Positions 27,099 through 37,101 of a stretch of DNA of 64,000 bases are shown here, one piece after another (position 1 is the first letter of the stretch; the number at the start of each line of letters is the position of its first letter). A program made the translations under genes and the position numbers. The notes beneath the pieces were generated by a model. It had not been told where the DNA came from. It was given only the letters and a program-made list of their open reading frames with translations, and did not search any database. This stretch comes from Leptolyngbya sp. PCC 6406 (lineage in GTDB: Bacteria > Cyanobacteriota > Cyanobacteriia > Phormidesmidales > Phormidesmidaceae): NCBI RefSeq assembly GCF_000332095.2, contig NZ_KI913949.1, forward strand, positions 4,736,769 to 4,800,768. Direction: 5' to 3'.

Positions 27099-30000
27099 AT
27101 GGACTTTGATACAGCGTTTCGGCATGCAGACCAGGCCATCCAACAGGTGCGGGATGGGGTGGGCTTGCGGGATGTAGAGCGGGACGTGCTTTCAGAGTCT
27201 TGGGACGGGCAGACCTATGACCAAATGGCGGTTCGGTTAGGCTACACCAAGGGGTATCTCAGTCGCGATGTCGGCCCCCACCTCTGGCAAGATCTCACCA
27301 AGGCGCTAGAGATGCCGGTGAGCAAGAAAAACTTTCGCACGGCTATCGAACGCTGGATGCATCGTCAAGGGGTCGCTGCTGGTGTCTCAGAATTTCCTCT
27401 CGGTCCCCCGGACAACGGTCTCGTTCCTAGCCCGTCCCTGAAGCCTAAATTGCCTGCCGATTGGGGCAGTCTCCGCATTGCCATCACTGGGTTTTGTGGC
27501 CGGGATCAGGAGCTGACCCAACTCAGCCACTGGGCCTTAGATAAGCACTCTCGCCTGATTGGGGTGGTGGGCGTTCCTGGGGTCGGAAAAACCTGGCTGG
27601 CGGTGAAGTTTTTGCAGCAGAACCAGCAGCGCTTTCACCGCGTGGTGTATCTCAGCCTGGAGGACCGACCCACGCCCCAGAACCTGGTTTTGGAAATTCT
27701 GACGGGCCTCAATATTGAGTATGATTGCGCGGTTTCTTTTACCACCCTGGTCCGGGCTTTGGTGCAGGAGTTAGCCCAGAAAGCCTATGCCCTGGTTATT
27801 GACGGGGTAGAGGTATTTCACCAGGTGGGAGATTTAGCAGGTAGCTATAGCCCCACTTTTGAGGATTATGATTACCTGCTCCAGCGGTTACGAGACGATA
27901 ACCATCGGAGCTGTGTGTTGTGGGTGGGGCGGGAAATGCCGAGCACCCTGAGTACAGGGTTAGGGGCGCGATCGCGCTGTCTTGTCCTCAAGGGATTATC
28001 CCCTTCAGCCCTAGAGGAATGGTCTTTGGGGATGCCCAGCCTCCAGATCAGCTCCAGTAACTGGCAAATTATTCATCGCCAATACGGAGGTATCCCTCGG
28101 CTAATGCAACATCTGGTGGCCCATCTCCAGGTCTTTGGTCCTGGGCTCCAGGCTAATTTCCAGGCCAGTCTTCAGGCCCATCTTCAGGCAGAACAATCCC
28201 AGGCCGATCCCCTGTTACCGGCCATGGTTAACTACTTAGACGATTGGTTGACGGCTCTCAGTGAATCGGAGCAGGCGGTGCTGACGGAATTGGCTATCGG
28301 CCATCGTCCCTTGTCCCCTGAAGCCCTGAGCACCCTGGAGGGCCGGGATCGTCTGGCGCTGATGCTCTCCTTGCAAAACCGGGGGCTGTGTCAACTGGGG
28401 GTAGCCCCGAGGGCTAAACTCACCCTAGTTCTGCCCTCCCTTCTCGGGGGCTACCTGTGCGAACGATGGGTGTCTACGTTTCGGCAGGCCACTTTTCGGC
28501 AGGGTCGGGAGACGGACTGGCTTCAGGGGCTCCATCGCTATCCCCTGATTCAACCCGAGAGCCCGGAGCATATTCAGCGTTGGCAACGCCGTCATCTGCT
28601 GGAACCAATTGCAGCGGTTTTGGCAGACCAGATCCCTGTGGCCGATCGTCTGCCTTGGGTTCAACGGTTGCTCCAGGCTAGCCGCGAGCTGCCCCCTCAG
28701 CCCCAGGGCTTTAGTCCCGGCAATCTCCTCAACTTGGCTCAACATTGGCAATTGCCCCTAGTGGCGTTGGATTGCTGTCATCTATCTTTGCGGGGAACCG
28801 ATCTCCAGAGCGATCAGTTTCAGGGTGTTTCCTTGGCGGGCGCAAGTCTGGCCCAGACAGCCCTAGCCAAACCCCTGGGGCGATCTCCTGTGCTGGCGCT
28901 GACCCCCGATGGCACTGCGATCGCAGTGGGAGATCAATCGGGCTGTCTGTTAGTGTGGCGCACAGAGGACGGTCGTCTAGAGGCGGGGTTGAGGCTAGGC
29001 TCCTCCAGTGCCGTGAGTGCCATTGCCCTCAGCCCCGACGGCAAGACCCTGGCAGAGGGTCACCGGGAGGGTCAAGTTCAACTGTGGTCCCTGCCCAATA
29101 TCTCCGGCCCCGAGGTCTTAGCGGCTACAGCTAATGCCGCCATTCAGGCCCTCACCTTTGATCCCCAGGGTCAATGGCTGGCCGCAGGGGATAGCGCTGG
29201 AACCCTTTACCTATGGGGCTTAGCCTCGGGGGAATGCTACTGCCAACGCTTGGCCCATAGCGGTGGTATTGCTGCGATCGCGGCGAGTCCCTGTGGCCGC
29301 TTCCTCACCACCAGTGGGCGGGATGGCATGGCCAGGGAGTGGCACGCAGATAGTGGGGAACCCCGCCATCATTTTCGGGGGCGGGTAGTCGCTTGGTTGG
29401 GGACCGTAGGCTATGGGCCGGGGGCTAGCAGTGAGGATCCCCCTCGTGCTGTCACCCTAGGCTGTGACGAGGGACAAATTGTCCTGTGGGAAATTGCCTC
29501 AGGGTTTGCCTGTCGAATCATGGAGGGGACCTGTGAAACGGTGATGGCGGCAGCGATCAGCCCCGATGGCCGCTATGGGGCCGTCGGCGACGTGGCCCGC
29601 ACCGTGCGCCTGTGGGATCTGACCACGGGCCAATTGCTCAAGACTCGCAACCTCAATACCCTAGTCCATACCCTGGCCTTTAGCCCCCAGGGGGATCGGT
29701 TGATGGTCTCTAGCGACTACCAAGTACAACTGTGGCAGGTTCCCAGTTGCGATCGCTGGCGGACCTGGGGCGGCCATTATCCCCTAGCAACCGCCCTCGC
29801 TCTGACTGGAGATTCCCCGCCTCGAATTCTCAGCGCCCATCCCAATCACACCCTGCGCTGTTGGGGGCAAGATACCCTGACTCCCCACTGGCGACCCCAA
29901 ACCCGGCTCAAACTCACTTTTTCGGGTGCCCTACGCATCCTCGCAACTGGATCGCTAAACCAGATGTGGATCGTAGGAGATGAGATGGAGTTGCATCTCT

Positions 30001-30758
30001 GGCACTGTGGAAAACAGGAATGGTTAGGGGGGATTCGCCCCGAAGCGCCCCTAACAACCCTAGCCCTGGATGCCACGGAAACCTGGTTGGCTCTTGGGGA
30101 TGACCAAGGTAACCTCAGCCTCTGGCATCTACCGACCCGGACTCGCCAATGGAGCACCCCAGCCCATGATCGCGCCATTGGCGCGATCGCCTTTGCTCCC
30201 GATGGCGAGACGCTGGTGTGTGGGAGCCACGACCATAGTCTCAGCGGTTGGGATTGTCAGGGCCAGGAATGGCTGCGGCTAGGTAGCCATCATCGGCGCA
30301 TTCACACCCTCTGTTTTGCTCCAGAGGGGCATACCCTGTTCAGTGGTAGTCGGGATGGGACGGTGCGTCAGTGGGATCTGTCTACCCAAACCCTGATGTC
30401 CACCTGGGAGTCTCCCCGGCCTCTGATTTATTGCATTACCCTAGATGTCGAGGGCACACCCTTGGCTGTGGTCGGGGATACCCAAACCCTAGAGATATGG
30501 AATCTGTCCCAGCGACAACGGTCCTTTACCTTGGACAGCCCCCAGCCGCTATGGCATGTGGCCCCAAGTGCCGATGGGTGCTGGCTAATGACCGCCACCA
30601 CCAGCGGCCAAATTACCCTCTGGGATTTGGCGACCGGGGATATGTATGGACAGCTTCGAGTCGATCGACCCTATGAATCCATGATTATCGATGGCTGTCA
30701 GGGGCTCACGGAGGTGGAACGGCAGATGCTCTATGCCTTGGGGGCGGTGGAAGGCTAA
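27099..30758 (+). CDS. STAND protein: HTH, NB-ARC ATPase and WD40 propellers
   Basis: 1219 residues. The N-terminal 90 residues form a helix-turn-helix-like module (YDQMAVRLGYTKGYLSRDVGP) known at the front of cyanobacterial vWA-MoxR-associated (vMAP-M9-type) proteins. NB-ARC follows, with Walker A GVPGVGKT at about 158-165 and Walker B YALVIDGVEVF near 228. A linker has a pentapeptide-like stretch (LSLRGTDLQ). From about residue 600 some 13-14 WD40 blades, enough for two propellers, carry repeated SPDG and LWD motifs. The C-terminal tail GLTEVERQMLYALGAVE is typical of cyanobacterial STAND/repeat proteins. Such proteins act as ligand-triggered switches; the effector here is not evident. Confidence 0.85.
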   Translation: MDFDTAFRHADQAIQQVRDGVGLRDVERDVLSESWDGQTYDQMAVRLGYTKGYLSRDVGPHLWQDLTKALEMPVSKKNFRTAIERWMHRQGVAAGVSEFPLGPPDNGLVPSPSLKPKLPADWGSLRIAITGFCGRDQELTQLSHWALDKHSRLIGVVGVPGVGKTWLAVKFLQQNQQRFHRVVYLSLEDRPTPQNLVLEILTGLNIEYDCAVSFTTLVRALVQELAQKAYALVIDGVEVFHQVGDLAGSYSPTFEDYDYLLQRLRDDNHRSCVLWVGREMPSTLSTGLGARSRCLVLKGLSPSALEEWSLGMPSLQISSSNWQIIHRQYGGIPRLMQHLVAHLQVFGPGLQANFQASLQAHLQAEQSQADPLLPAMVNYLDDWLTALSESEQAVLTELAIGHRPLSPEALSTLEGRDRLALMLSLQNRGLCQLGVAPRAKLTLVLPSLLGGYLCERWVSTFRQATFRQGRETDWLQGLHRYPLIQPESPEHIQRWQRRHLLEPIAAVLADQIPVADRLPWVQRLLQASRELPPQPQGFSPGNLLNLAQHWQLPLVALDCCHLSLRGTDLQSDQFQGVSLAGASLAQTALAKPLGRSPVLALTPDGTAIAVGDQSGCLLVWRTEDGRLEAGLRLGSSSAVSAIALSPDGKTLAEGHREGQVQLWSLPNISGPEVLAATANAAIQALTFDPQGQWLAAGDSAGTLYLWGLASGECYCQRLAHSGGIAAIAASPCGRFLTTSGRDGMAREWHADSGEPRHHFRGRVVAWLGTVGYGPGASSEDPPRAVTLGCDEGQIVLWEIASGFACRIMEGTCETVMAAAISPDGRYGAVGDVARTVRLWDLTTGQLLKTRNLNTLVHTLAFSPQGDRLMVSSDYQVQLWQVPSCDRWRTWGGHYPLATALALTGDSPPRILSAHPNHTLRCWGQDTLTPHWRPQTRLKLTFSGALRILATGSLNQMWIVGDEMELHLWHCGKQEWLGGIRPEAPLTTLALDATETWLALGDDQGNLSLWHLPTRTRQWSTPAHDRAIGAIAFAPDGETLVCGSHDHSLSGWDCQGQEWLRLGSHHRRIHTLCFAPEGHTLFSGSRDGTVRQWDLSTQTLMSTWESPRPLIYCITLDVEGTPLAVVGDTQTLEIWNLSQRQRSFTLDSPQPLWHVAPSADGCWLMTATTSGQITLWDLATGDMYGQLRVDRPYESMIIDGCQGLTEVERQMLYALGAVEG

Positions 30759-30821
30759 CAGGCTTTATTCTGCCGTTTTATTTTACTACTCTATTGCGCT
30801 GCATTAGGCCGCTCTATCCTT

Positions 30822-31535
30822 CTATCCCACCGTCAGCAGATCAATGGCTCGCTGTGCCCGTGCCCGGACTAAAATTTCTTCGTCTGCGATCGCACGCTGT
30901 TGGAGAGCCTCCAGGCAGGTAGTGATGCTGGCCTCCGGGTTTGCCACTGCTAGGGTCGATGCAGCACAGGTAACAAGAGTTCCCCCATTATCTGACTCCG
31001 GGATATTAGCACCCAGGGCGGTGGCTAGACCCGCCAAGCCGACAACCGCAGCGTAGCGCACCACCCATTCAGGGTCCGCTGAGGCCATTAACAGAGCCGC
31101 TTGGACAGAGGCTTGGGCAGGGGCGATCTCACCCGACGCCATGTCCTGCCAGCGGAGGGCTCCCAAACCCTTAGCTGCGGCCCGTCGCACACTCAGGGCG
31201 AAGTCACCTCGAGCCGTATCCACCAAAATCTCTAGGGCACGAAGATCACCGATGAGGGCCAAGGCGCGAATGGCCCAGGCTCGGGCTCCGTAGTTATAGC
31301 CATCAATCTGTTCCAGCAAGGCGGGAACCGCCGCCGCCCCCAGTCCCACCAGCCCATCCACTGCCATCACCGCCGCACCGGGATTGTTGAACCCCAAAAC
31401 TGTGATCAGGGTGGGAATAGCCGCTGGATCCTTTGCCATGGCAAGGCTACGCACCGCCTGCACCAGTGCCAACGCTGAATCCGCTGCCTCAACGGCACGG
31501 ATACGCTCCTGAATTGAACCCGTTTCTATGACCAA
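30822..31535 (-). CDS. cpcF: Phycocyanobilin lyase subunit CpcF
   Basis: 237 residues of HEAT-like repeats (for example DPAAIPTLITVLGFNNPGAA and WAIRALALIGDLRALE). With CpcE it attaches phycocyanobilin to Cys84 of the phycocyanin alpha subunit. The frame begins at TTG 31535, just after an in-frame stop, with GGGAGAG upstream; no in-frame ATG or GTG lies near it. Last gene of the cpc operon, 40 bp after cpcE. Confidence 0.93.
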   Translation of the reverse strand: MVIETGSIQERIRAVEAADSALALVQAVRSLAMAKDPAAIPTLITVLGFNNPGAAVMAVDGLVGLGAAAVPALLEQIDGYNYGARAWAIRALALIGDLRALEILVDTARGDFALSVRRAAAKGLGALRWQDMASGEIAPAQASVQAALLMASADPEWVVRYAAVVGLAGLATALGANIPESDNGGTLVTCAASTLAVANPEASITTCLEALQQRAIADEEILVRARAQRAIDLLTVG

Positions 31536-31575
31536 GGTCTACGCTACTCTCCCTGGGGACTCTAGGCGATGGATA

Positions 31576-32448
31576 TCAGAGTAATTCATCCATTAAATCC
31601 ATCACTGCGATCACACGATCGCTCAGCACCGGAGGCTGGCCCTCGGGAGCCGTCAGATGTTGATCCAGCAGTCCCTTCAGGGCAATCAGCTTGAGGCTAT
31701 TTTCCGCCAGTGTGGCAGCGATGGCCTCCGCTGCGGGCAGATAGCCCACCGCCCCCAGATCCATCAACGCCGATCGTCGCAGTTGCAGAGTCGGGCTTTG
31801 CAGCACCGTGACAAGTTGTTCCGCGTACTGCTCTTCCCCGGTGAGCTGGTAAAGTGCACGGGCGGCAGAGTTCTGTACTGCTGGCACCGAGTGACGGAGA
31901 AAGGGCCGAATTGCCGCGATCGCAGTCGTAGCCTTCAACATGCCGAGGGTTTCTAGAATAGCCCCGTAGGGCTCCACTAGGTGGGGTTTCCCTGGTACCG
32001 GCACTGCCGCCTCAACCCCTCCCACCAGCTTGGCTTGGAGGGCCTCAATACAGGTGCGATCACCCAAATCCCCTAGGGCTTGGGCCGCCGCCTCCCGGAC
32101 ATAATAGTCCGGACAATCGAGACACTGAATCAGAGCTAGACCCACGCTGGGATCCTGAAGTTTTCCCAGTGCCCGAGCCGCATTTCGCCGCAGAGGATAA
32201 CCGCCATCAGGAGAACGGTCAGCCTCATCATCCAAGGCCGTTACCAACGCCGCGATCGCAGCAGGCTGAGACACTCGAAACCGCCCCAGCCACCAAGCAG
32301 CGTAATACCGCAGGCTGGGGTCATCGGTTTGATTGAGGTTAGCAATAGCCTGCTCAACCGTCAAAGACTCACTGGGCATCGCGCCCTCTACCATCGTCAT
32401 GGGTGCTTCGGACAGATGACTAGCTGGAACAGCCTTCACCGACAGCAT
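31576..32448 (-). CDS. cpcE: Phycocyanobilin lyase subunit CpcE
   Basis: 290 residues from the first ATG (32448), which overlaps cpcD by 29 bp; the ATG at 32400 (MTMVEGAMPSESLTVE) is an equally good start and avoids the overlap. HEAT repeats fill the protein; the block PLRRNAARALGKL and DYYVREAAAQALGDLGD are characteristic. Forms the CpcE/F heterodimer that chromophorylates CpcA Cys84. Position directly after the linker genes is the usual cpc order. Confidence 0.94.
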   Translation of the reverse strand: MLSVKAVPASHLSEAPMTMVEGAMPSESLTVEQAIANLNQTDDPSLRYYAAWWLGRFRVSQPAAIAALVTALDDEADRSPDGGYPLRRNAARALGKLQDPSVGLALIQCLDCPDYYVREAAAQALGDLGDRTCIEALQAKLVGGVEAAVPVPGKPHLVEPYGAILETLGMLKATTAIAAIRPFLRHSVPAVQNSAARALYQLTGEEQYAEQLVTVLQSPTLQLRRSALMDLGAVGYLPAAEAIAATLAENSLKLIALKGLLDQHLTAPEGQPPVLSDRVIAVMDLMDELL

Positions 32449-32686
32449 TCAGTGACTTAATGCTGACAATAGTGCCTCCCATGCGGGTAATCCGCTGCAT
32501 CTCTTGATTCATGCGGCTATAGGGCACTTTGATAAAGACACTACCACTGCTGCGGATAGGATAGCCGTTTTGATCGGTGGCTTCGTTCTGGCGTAGACCA
32601 GTGACTTCATACACAAACAGGCGTCCCTTCGCAGGGGAGGCCGTGGCGGTCCCAAAGGCGTTTTGACCCAGCATGACTTTAGACAT
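32420..32686 (-). CDS. cpcD: Phycobilisome rod-capping linker CpcD (8.9 kDa)
   Basis: 88 residues, a single CpcD domain: FVYEVTGLRQNE ... SVFIKVPYSRMNQEMQRITRMGGTI. It caps the distal end of phycocyanin rods and limits rod length. ATG at 32684-32686 with AGGAG immediately before it. Located between cpcC2 and cpcE. Confidence 0.95.
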   Translation of the reverse strand: MSKVMLGQNAFGTATASPAKGRLFVYEVTGLRQNEATDQNGYPIRSSGSVFIKVPYSRMNQEMQRITRMGGTIVSIKSLNAVGEGCSS

Positions 32687-32849
32687 CTCCTGTGATTCTC
32701 AAAATACAGGGGCTAGTACCCATGGACGAGACGGCGAGCATTCTGCCCCCTAGCCCATGACACCTAACTCCTCAACCGATATCGAGCTGCTAGGGTAAAG
32801 GACAAATTAGTCTCCCCACCGCTAGCAGCCCTATCCCAGAGTAGACCCT

Positions 32850-33716
32850 CTAGTTGCCAGCAAATGTGACGCTAGAGACCCGGCCCCCACTACGGCTAAT
32901 TTGTTGTAACTTAGCGGACAACTGCTCGTAGGGCACCAGATAAGCCGTGTTCGTGCGTCGGACCCGAGGATAGCCCCGACCAACACCGCCCACCACTTCA
33001 ACTCGGTAGAGTTTACTGTCCTGTCCACCAAAAGGAGTGCTCCCTCCCAGGGATTTGCTGGGGGTGGTATTGCCCTTGCGGGTATCGGTCGAGCTCGATC
33101 CAGGTGGTTTGATGGAAGAGGCTTGATTGCGGCCTAGTTCTCCAGCCAGCCGAGATTGCCGCCCAGCAGACTGGGTACGATCGCTAGTGGCATAGCCCCG
33201 ATACAGTTGAAAAATCCGGGTAAAGCCCGTGCTGCGCTGCCCAGCCTGATAGACAAAGCTGCGGTAGTGAGGCACAACATTGTCCCCAAAGCTAGCCTGG
33301 TACTCTTCACTGTCAATAAAGGAATCGACATCGGCGTCGTAGCCTTCATTCTCGTAGCGATCCAGGTGCTCAACCACCTCCGACTCTTCGTAGGGAGCGC
33401 GGCCCAGCAGGTGCTTAAACTGCAACTCAATGACGCGAGTCTGGAAGTTACCGTAAAAGAATTTGTTTTTATAAAGCTCGGACTTAGCTACGGCCCGCAC
33501 AAATTCTCGTACAGAAATGTGGCCGTCTCGCAGAAGCGACTCCGCACTGACGAGGCGCTCGGACTTCATCAAATAATCATTGCCCAGCAGGTGACGATAC
33601 ACCGCTTGAATGACTTGACTCGCATCCTCCCGGCTCCAGTTGGCCCGCAACTCGACCACTCCGGTCTCGTCAAAGGGCGCAGTTCCCAGGCGGGATGCCG
33701 CTGTCGTAATAGGCAC
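32850..33716 (-). CDS. cpcC2: Phycocyanin-associated rod linker CpcC2
   Basis: 288 residues. N-terminal PBS-linker domain (about 15-150; motifs [25 protein letters not shown]), then a Ser/Thr/Pro/Gly-rich spacer, then a C-terminal CpcD-like domain (about 230-285, [18 protein letters not shown]). Joins phycocyanin hexamers within rods. Paralogous to the adjacent linker cpcC1; the numbering is by position and resemblance. Confidence 0.93.
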   Translation of the reverse strand: MPITTAASRLGTAPFDETGVVELRANWSREDASQVIQAVYRHLLGNDYLMKSERLVSAESLLRDGHISVREFVRAVAKSELYKNKFFYGNFQTRVIELQFKHLLGRAPYEESEVVEHLDRYENEGYDADVDSFIDSEEYQASFGDNVVPHYRSFVYQAGQRSTGFTRIFQLYRGYATSDRTQSAGRQSRLAGELGRNQASSIKPPGSSSTDTRKGNTTPSKSLGGSTPFGGQDSKLYRVEVVGGVGRGYPRVRRTNTAYLVPYEQLSAKLQQISRSGGRVSSVTFAGN

Positions 33717-33758
33717 GATCCCATCCTCCTAAGGTAAAGGTCATTAACATCAAATTGG

Positions 33759-33810
33759 CCCTGATGCACCGATTACTTCCCTTCCGAGAAGTAATCACTG
33801 GGAATCAGGG
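33759..33810 (-). promoter_or_regulatory. Hairpin between cpcC1 and cpcC2
   Basis: Stem made of CCCTGAT/ATCAGGG with a second stem GATTACTTC/GAAGTAATC inside. No T-run follows on the minus strand, so it is more likely an mRNA-stability or partial attenuation element than a terminator. Confidence 0.7.
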
Positions 33811-33834
33811 CAATTTTGTTTTTTAAAACAAGGT

Positions 33835-34656
33835 CTAGGCTTGGGTGATGCTGGTCACTCGACCCCCAGCACGGTTGATCTGCTGAAGCCTACTAGACAG
33901 TTGCTCGTAGGACACCAGATATTCCGCACTGCTGCGACGCACCTGGGGCAGTCGGCCCGGAGCCGATGCCTGGTTTACCCGCAGTCGGTAGAACTTCTCG
34001 CGATCGCCACCAGCTGCGCCCACCATGGCCGACCCTGTGTTAGCGTTTGAGACGGGGGAAGCAGAGTTTTTAGCCAGCTCCTGCACGAGACGAGCGCGAA
34101 CACCAGCATGCTGGCTGCGATCGCTCGTCGCGTACCCCCGATATAGCTTGAAAAACCGTGGGAAACCCACGGTTTTTTGCTGACGCTGGGTCAGATAGCC
34201 TCGGCTGAAGGGCACCACGCTATCTCCAAAGTTATCGCCGTACTCCGCCGAATCAATGTAGGAATTGATCTCAGCTTCGTATCCAGCGTGAACGTAGAGG
34301 TCTGTGTGGTGAGCTACCTCATCTTGGCTGTAGGGCGCACGCCCCAACAGATGCTTGAAATTCAGCTCAATAAATCGATTTTGAGGTCCAGAAAGGAAGA
34401 ATTTTTCCCGGTAGAGATCAGAAAGTGCCAGTGCTCGCACAAAGTCGCGCACCGAAACATCTCCCTGCCGCAATAGGGACTCAGCACTAACCAGCCGTTC
34501 GCTGGCCATGATGTACTGATTGCCGAAAACCTGACGGTAGGCGGCGCGAATAACCGCCGTGCTATCATCTTGGGTCCAATTCTGACGTAACTCTACTGGC
34601 CTCGACTCGTCGAATGGGGACACCCCTAGGCGTCCCGCCGCAGTTGTGACTGCCAT
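33835..34656 (-). CDS. cpcC1: Phycocyanin-associated rod linker CpcC1
   Basis: 273 residues. PBS-linker domain (about 15-150: [29 protein letters not shown]) and C-terminal CpcD-like domain (about 215-270: [20 protein letters not shown]). Connects phycocyanin hexamers in the rod. Separated from cpcA by 105 bp containing a strong hairpin, the expected point where transcript level drops from subunits to linkers. Confidence 0.94.
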   Translation of the reverse strand: MAVTTAAGRLGVSPFDESRPVELRQNWTQDDSTAVIRAAYRQVFGNQYIMASERLVSAESLLRQGDVSVRDFVRALALSDLYREKFFLSGPQNRFIELNFKHLLGRAPYSQDEVAHHTDLYVHAGYEAEINSYIDSAEYGDNFGDSVVPFSRGYLTQRQQKTVGFPRFFKLYRGYATSDRSQHAGVRARLVQELAKNSASPVSNANTGSAMVGAAGGDREKFYRLRVNQASAPGRLPQVRRSSAEYLVSYEQLSSRLQQINRAGGRVTSITQA

Positions 34657-34690
34657 TTGCCGGTCTCCTTGGCACTTTCAGATACAACAA

Positions 34691-34750
34691 TGCCCGGACA
34701 GGCAAACAACCGTTAACAAAAATGCTAACAACTGTTTGCCCCTCCGGGCA
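34691..34750 (-). promoter_or_regulatory. Attenuating hairpin between cpcA and cpcC1
   Basis: Nested stems TGCCCGGA/TCCGGGCA and GGCAAACA/TGTTTGCC with a loop of about 25 bases. On the minus strand only short T-runs follow, so read-through to the linker genes would be partial. Such hairpins at this place in cpc operons are held to set subunit-to-linker ratios. Confidence 0.8.
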
Positions 34751-34761
34751 ATCCCGCTAGT

Positions 34762-35250
34762 CTAGCTCAGGGCGTTGACTGCGTAGTCGATGTAGGAGTT
34801 AGCTTCAGTAGCTGCATCGCCACTTAGACCATGGTTGGCTTTGACATACTTCAGCGCTTCGACGTACCAGCTGGGGGACAGTTCGAAGGTGCTGTTGATT
34901 TCATCAAGACCAGCAATTAGGTACTCGTCCATGGGGCCGGTGCCACCAGCCACACAGCAGTAGGTAACCATGCGCAGGTAGTAGCCGATGTCACGAGCGC
35001 ACTTGTCCTTACCACGCTGATCGAAGGCGTAGTTAGCACCTTGCATTTGGGTGGTGTAGGGGAACTTGTTGTAAACGGCTTGAGCAGCACCGCTGACCAA
35101 GCTGTCAGCTTTAGCGGTCAGAGCTTTAGCAGCTTCTAGACCGGATTGAGCTTGACGCAGGCGACCAAAGGCCACTTGCAGTTCAGAAGCACTCAGGAAA
35201 CGACCTTGGGAATCAGCAGTAGCCACTGCTTCAGTCAGAGGAGTTTTCAT
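34762..35250 (-). CDS. cpcA: C-phycocyanin alpha subunit
   Basis: 162 residues, exact family length. The phycocyanobilin-binding cysteine (Cys84) is in [15 protein letters not shown]. Globin-like antenna protein of phycobilisome rods. Ends with [10 protein letters not shown], the standard C-terminus. Second gene of the operon, 74 bp after cpcB. Confidence 0.98.
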   Translation of the reverse strand: MKTPLTEAVATADSQGRFLSASELQVAFGRLRQAQSGLEAAKALTAKADSLVSGAAQAVYNKFPYTTQMQGANYAFDQRGKDKCARDIGYYLRMVTYCCVAGGTGPMDEYLIAGLDEINSTFELSPSWYVEALKYVKANHGLSGDAATEANSYIDYAVNALS

Positions 35251-35324
35251 TGTGGATGTCTCCGTAAAGTTGATCTTGTTGGTTTAGAGAAGTTAGCGCG
35301 GAGGCGCTTGAAAACTGCCTAGGA

Positions 35325-35843
35325 CTAGGCAACAGCAGCAGCAGCAGCATCAAAGTAGCTGGCGATCTCAGACTGGAGCGCACTGCAATCACCAGCGGTG
35401 ATACCAGCGGGATCCATGACGATGGAGAGAGCAGCAGCCTTCATTTTCTCAATACCAGCAGCTACGGAAGCTCCGGGGACGCCCAGAGCAACATAGGTTT
35501 CACGCAGGCCATTCAGACAACGATCGTTGAGAACGCTGGCGTCGCCAGTGAAGGTTGCGTAGGTGATGTAGCGCAGGACGATTTCCATGTCGCGGAGACA
35601 AGCAGCCATGCGACGGTTGGTGTAAGCGTTGCCACCAGGAGCGATGAGTTGGGGCTGCTCGGAGAACAGAGCGCGAGCTGCGTCGCCAACGATCTTGGAA
35701 GCGCTACCGGTCATACGGTTGACGGCATCAATCCGCTTTAGGCCACCGGATACGACTGCGCTCAGGGCATCCATTTGAGAGCCGGACAGAAAGTCGCCAC
35801 GAGCATCAGCTTGGGAAACGACTTTAGTGTATGCATCAAACAT
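35325..35843 (-). CDS. cpcB: C-phycocyanin beta subunit
   Basis: 172 residues, exact family length. Two chromophore cysteines: Cys84-equivalent in [11 protein letters not shown] and Cys155-equivalent in [12 protein letters not shown]. The methylatable asparagine region [13 protein letters not shown] is present. First gene of the cpc operon; GGAG-containing leader just before the ATG. No sign of phycoerythrin or phycoerythrocyanin genes nearby. Confidence 0.98.
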   Translation of the reverse strand: MFDAYTKVVSQADARGDFLSGSQMDALSAVVSGGLKRIDAVNRMTGSASKIVGDAARALFSEQPQLIAPGGNAYTNRRMAACLRDMEIVLRYITYATFTGDASVLNDRCLNGLRETYVALGVPGASVAAGIEKMKAAALSIVMDPAGITAGDCSALQSEIASYFDAAAAAVA

Positions 35844-36321
35844 TTACTCAATCTCCTAGATAGTTGAGTTTCGGTTTGTCTTTTGACTGGTTTCACGGCT
35901 AGTTCAGCTTGGGGCTGCTCTAAATCCGCGTATGGGAGGATCTTAAAGACAGGCAATGGCCGCACTCCTCATTTCTTGATATTTCTTCAATGTCTGCCAC
36001 AGGTTGTTACCTAATGAAACATTGGAGTCAATTATGAGAAGGCTGCGATCCACAGTGAGAACCCAGAAGGAGTCAATAAAATGCTTGTCCCGTCTGGATT
36101 TCATGAACTGTAGAAAACCCTCATGAATTTATATACACCACTCCCTGGGGCTTTATTATTTACAAGTTATTAAGGGTTTTGGGTGCGATCGCACCTTCCC
36201 AAAGACTCAATGGCTAGCCCTGATAGGGTTTCCAAGATCTCCAAGTTGATTTATCCCCTCATTTTTCTTTACGAAACTCAACAATCAAAGAAAGGTTAGG
36301 GGCATAAATATGGCTTTTGCC
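35844..36321 (-). promoter_or_regulatory. cpc operon promoter and leader region
   Basis: 478 bp between cpcT and cpcB, no gene. AT-rich part at 36120-36180 and a HIP1-extended palindrome GGGTGCGATCGCACC at about 36180-36195. The cpc promoter and a long leader must lie here. I cannot place the start site. Confidence 0.6.
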
Positions 36322-36915
36322 CTAGCTCAAGGTCACTTCATGGGCATAGCTAGCACGGGGGCTAAACTGAAACGCTCCCGCGAGGGATCCCCATAGGTGC
36401 TCGTCAGTATCCGGGTCGCGTCCCCGATCCCAACTGGTAAAGTGTTGGCCATCAATCTCAAATTCGCTGTCTAGGTAGGTGGTTTTACCGTTACGGACCA
36501 CCATGCAGGCTTTTCCAGGCTCAACCTGGCCTCGAAAGCTGTGGCCGGTCCAATCCACCGTCATGTTGCATCCCGGCATCCTTTCTAGGTGGGCCGCAGT
36601 GAGGGAACTGAGGCGATCTCGATCGCGGGCAGCCCCATGAAAGCTGGCCTCATCCTGAATCAGGTAGTTTTCGATCTGAATCTTCCCGTCTACCAGAATT
36701 AGCTTCAGCACCCGTGCCCGGTAAGGCTGGGTCAGCATGAAATCATAGGCTTGCTCTAGGTACAGACTGACCCCACCCATGAGGGTGTAGGGCAGGGGTC
36801 GCATACACACTCGAATGTGAGCAAACAGGGGAGGATTCTCAAAGGCTTGGGGCTGGTTGCTAAAGTCTGCGGCCATCCAGCGGGCTAAGGTAGCGATGTC
36901 AGCGGCGTGGGTCAT
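36322..36915 (-). CDS. cpcT: Phycocyanobilin lyase CpcT
   Basis: 197 residues, CpeT/CpcT family (calycin-like barrel). Motifs: LARWMAADFSNQPQA at the N-terminus, SLYLEQAYDFM, RDRDRLSSLTAAHLERMPGC and SWDRGRDPDTDEHLWGSLAG. Known members attach phycocyanobilin to Cys155 of CpcB. Its place next to cpcB supports that. Same strand as the operon but separated by 478 bp, so probably separately transcribed. Confidence 0.9.
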   Translation of the reverse strand: MTHAADIATLARWMAADFSNQPQAFENPPLFAHIRVCMRPLPYTLMGGVSLYLEQAYDFMLTQPYRARVLKLILVDGKIQIENYLIQDEASFHGAARDRDRLSSLTAAHLERMPGCNMTVDWTGHSFRGQVEPGKACMVVRNGKTTYLDSEFEIDGQHFTSWDRGRDPDTDEHLWGSLAGAFQFSPRASYAHEVTLS

Positions 36916-37101
36916 AGTCGAAAAGCTACAGGCGCGGCAACGGTCAATACTGTGATGCCATTGTAAGCGCTTGGGTTTTGCTTCTCTATGCTGCTGGCGA
37001 GGCTAGTCGTGTTCCCCGCGTGGCTCCGAGGGGAATTCCCTGTTTCCTGCTATTTCCTTCGACTCCGCTCAGGAAACAGCCAACTTTCCAAATCTGGTGT
37101 C

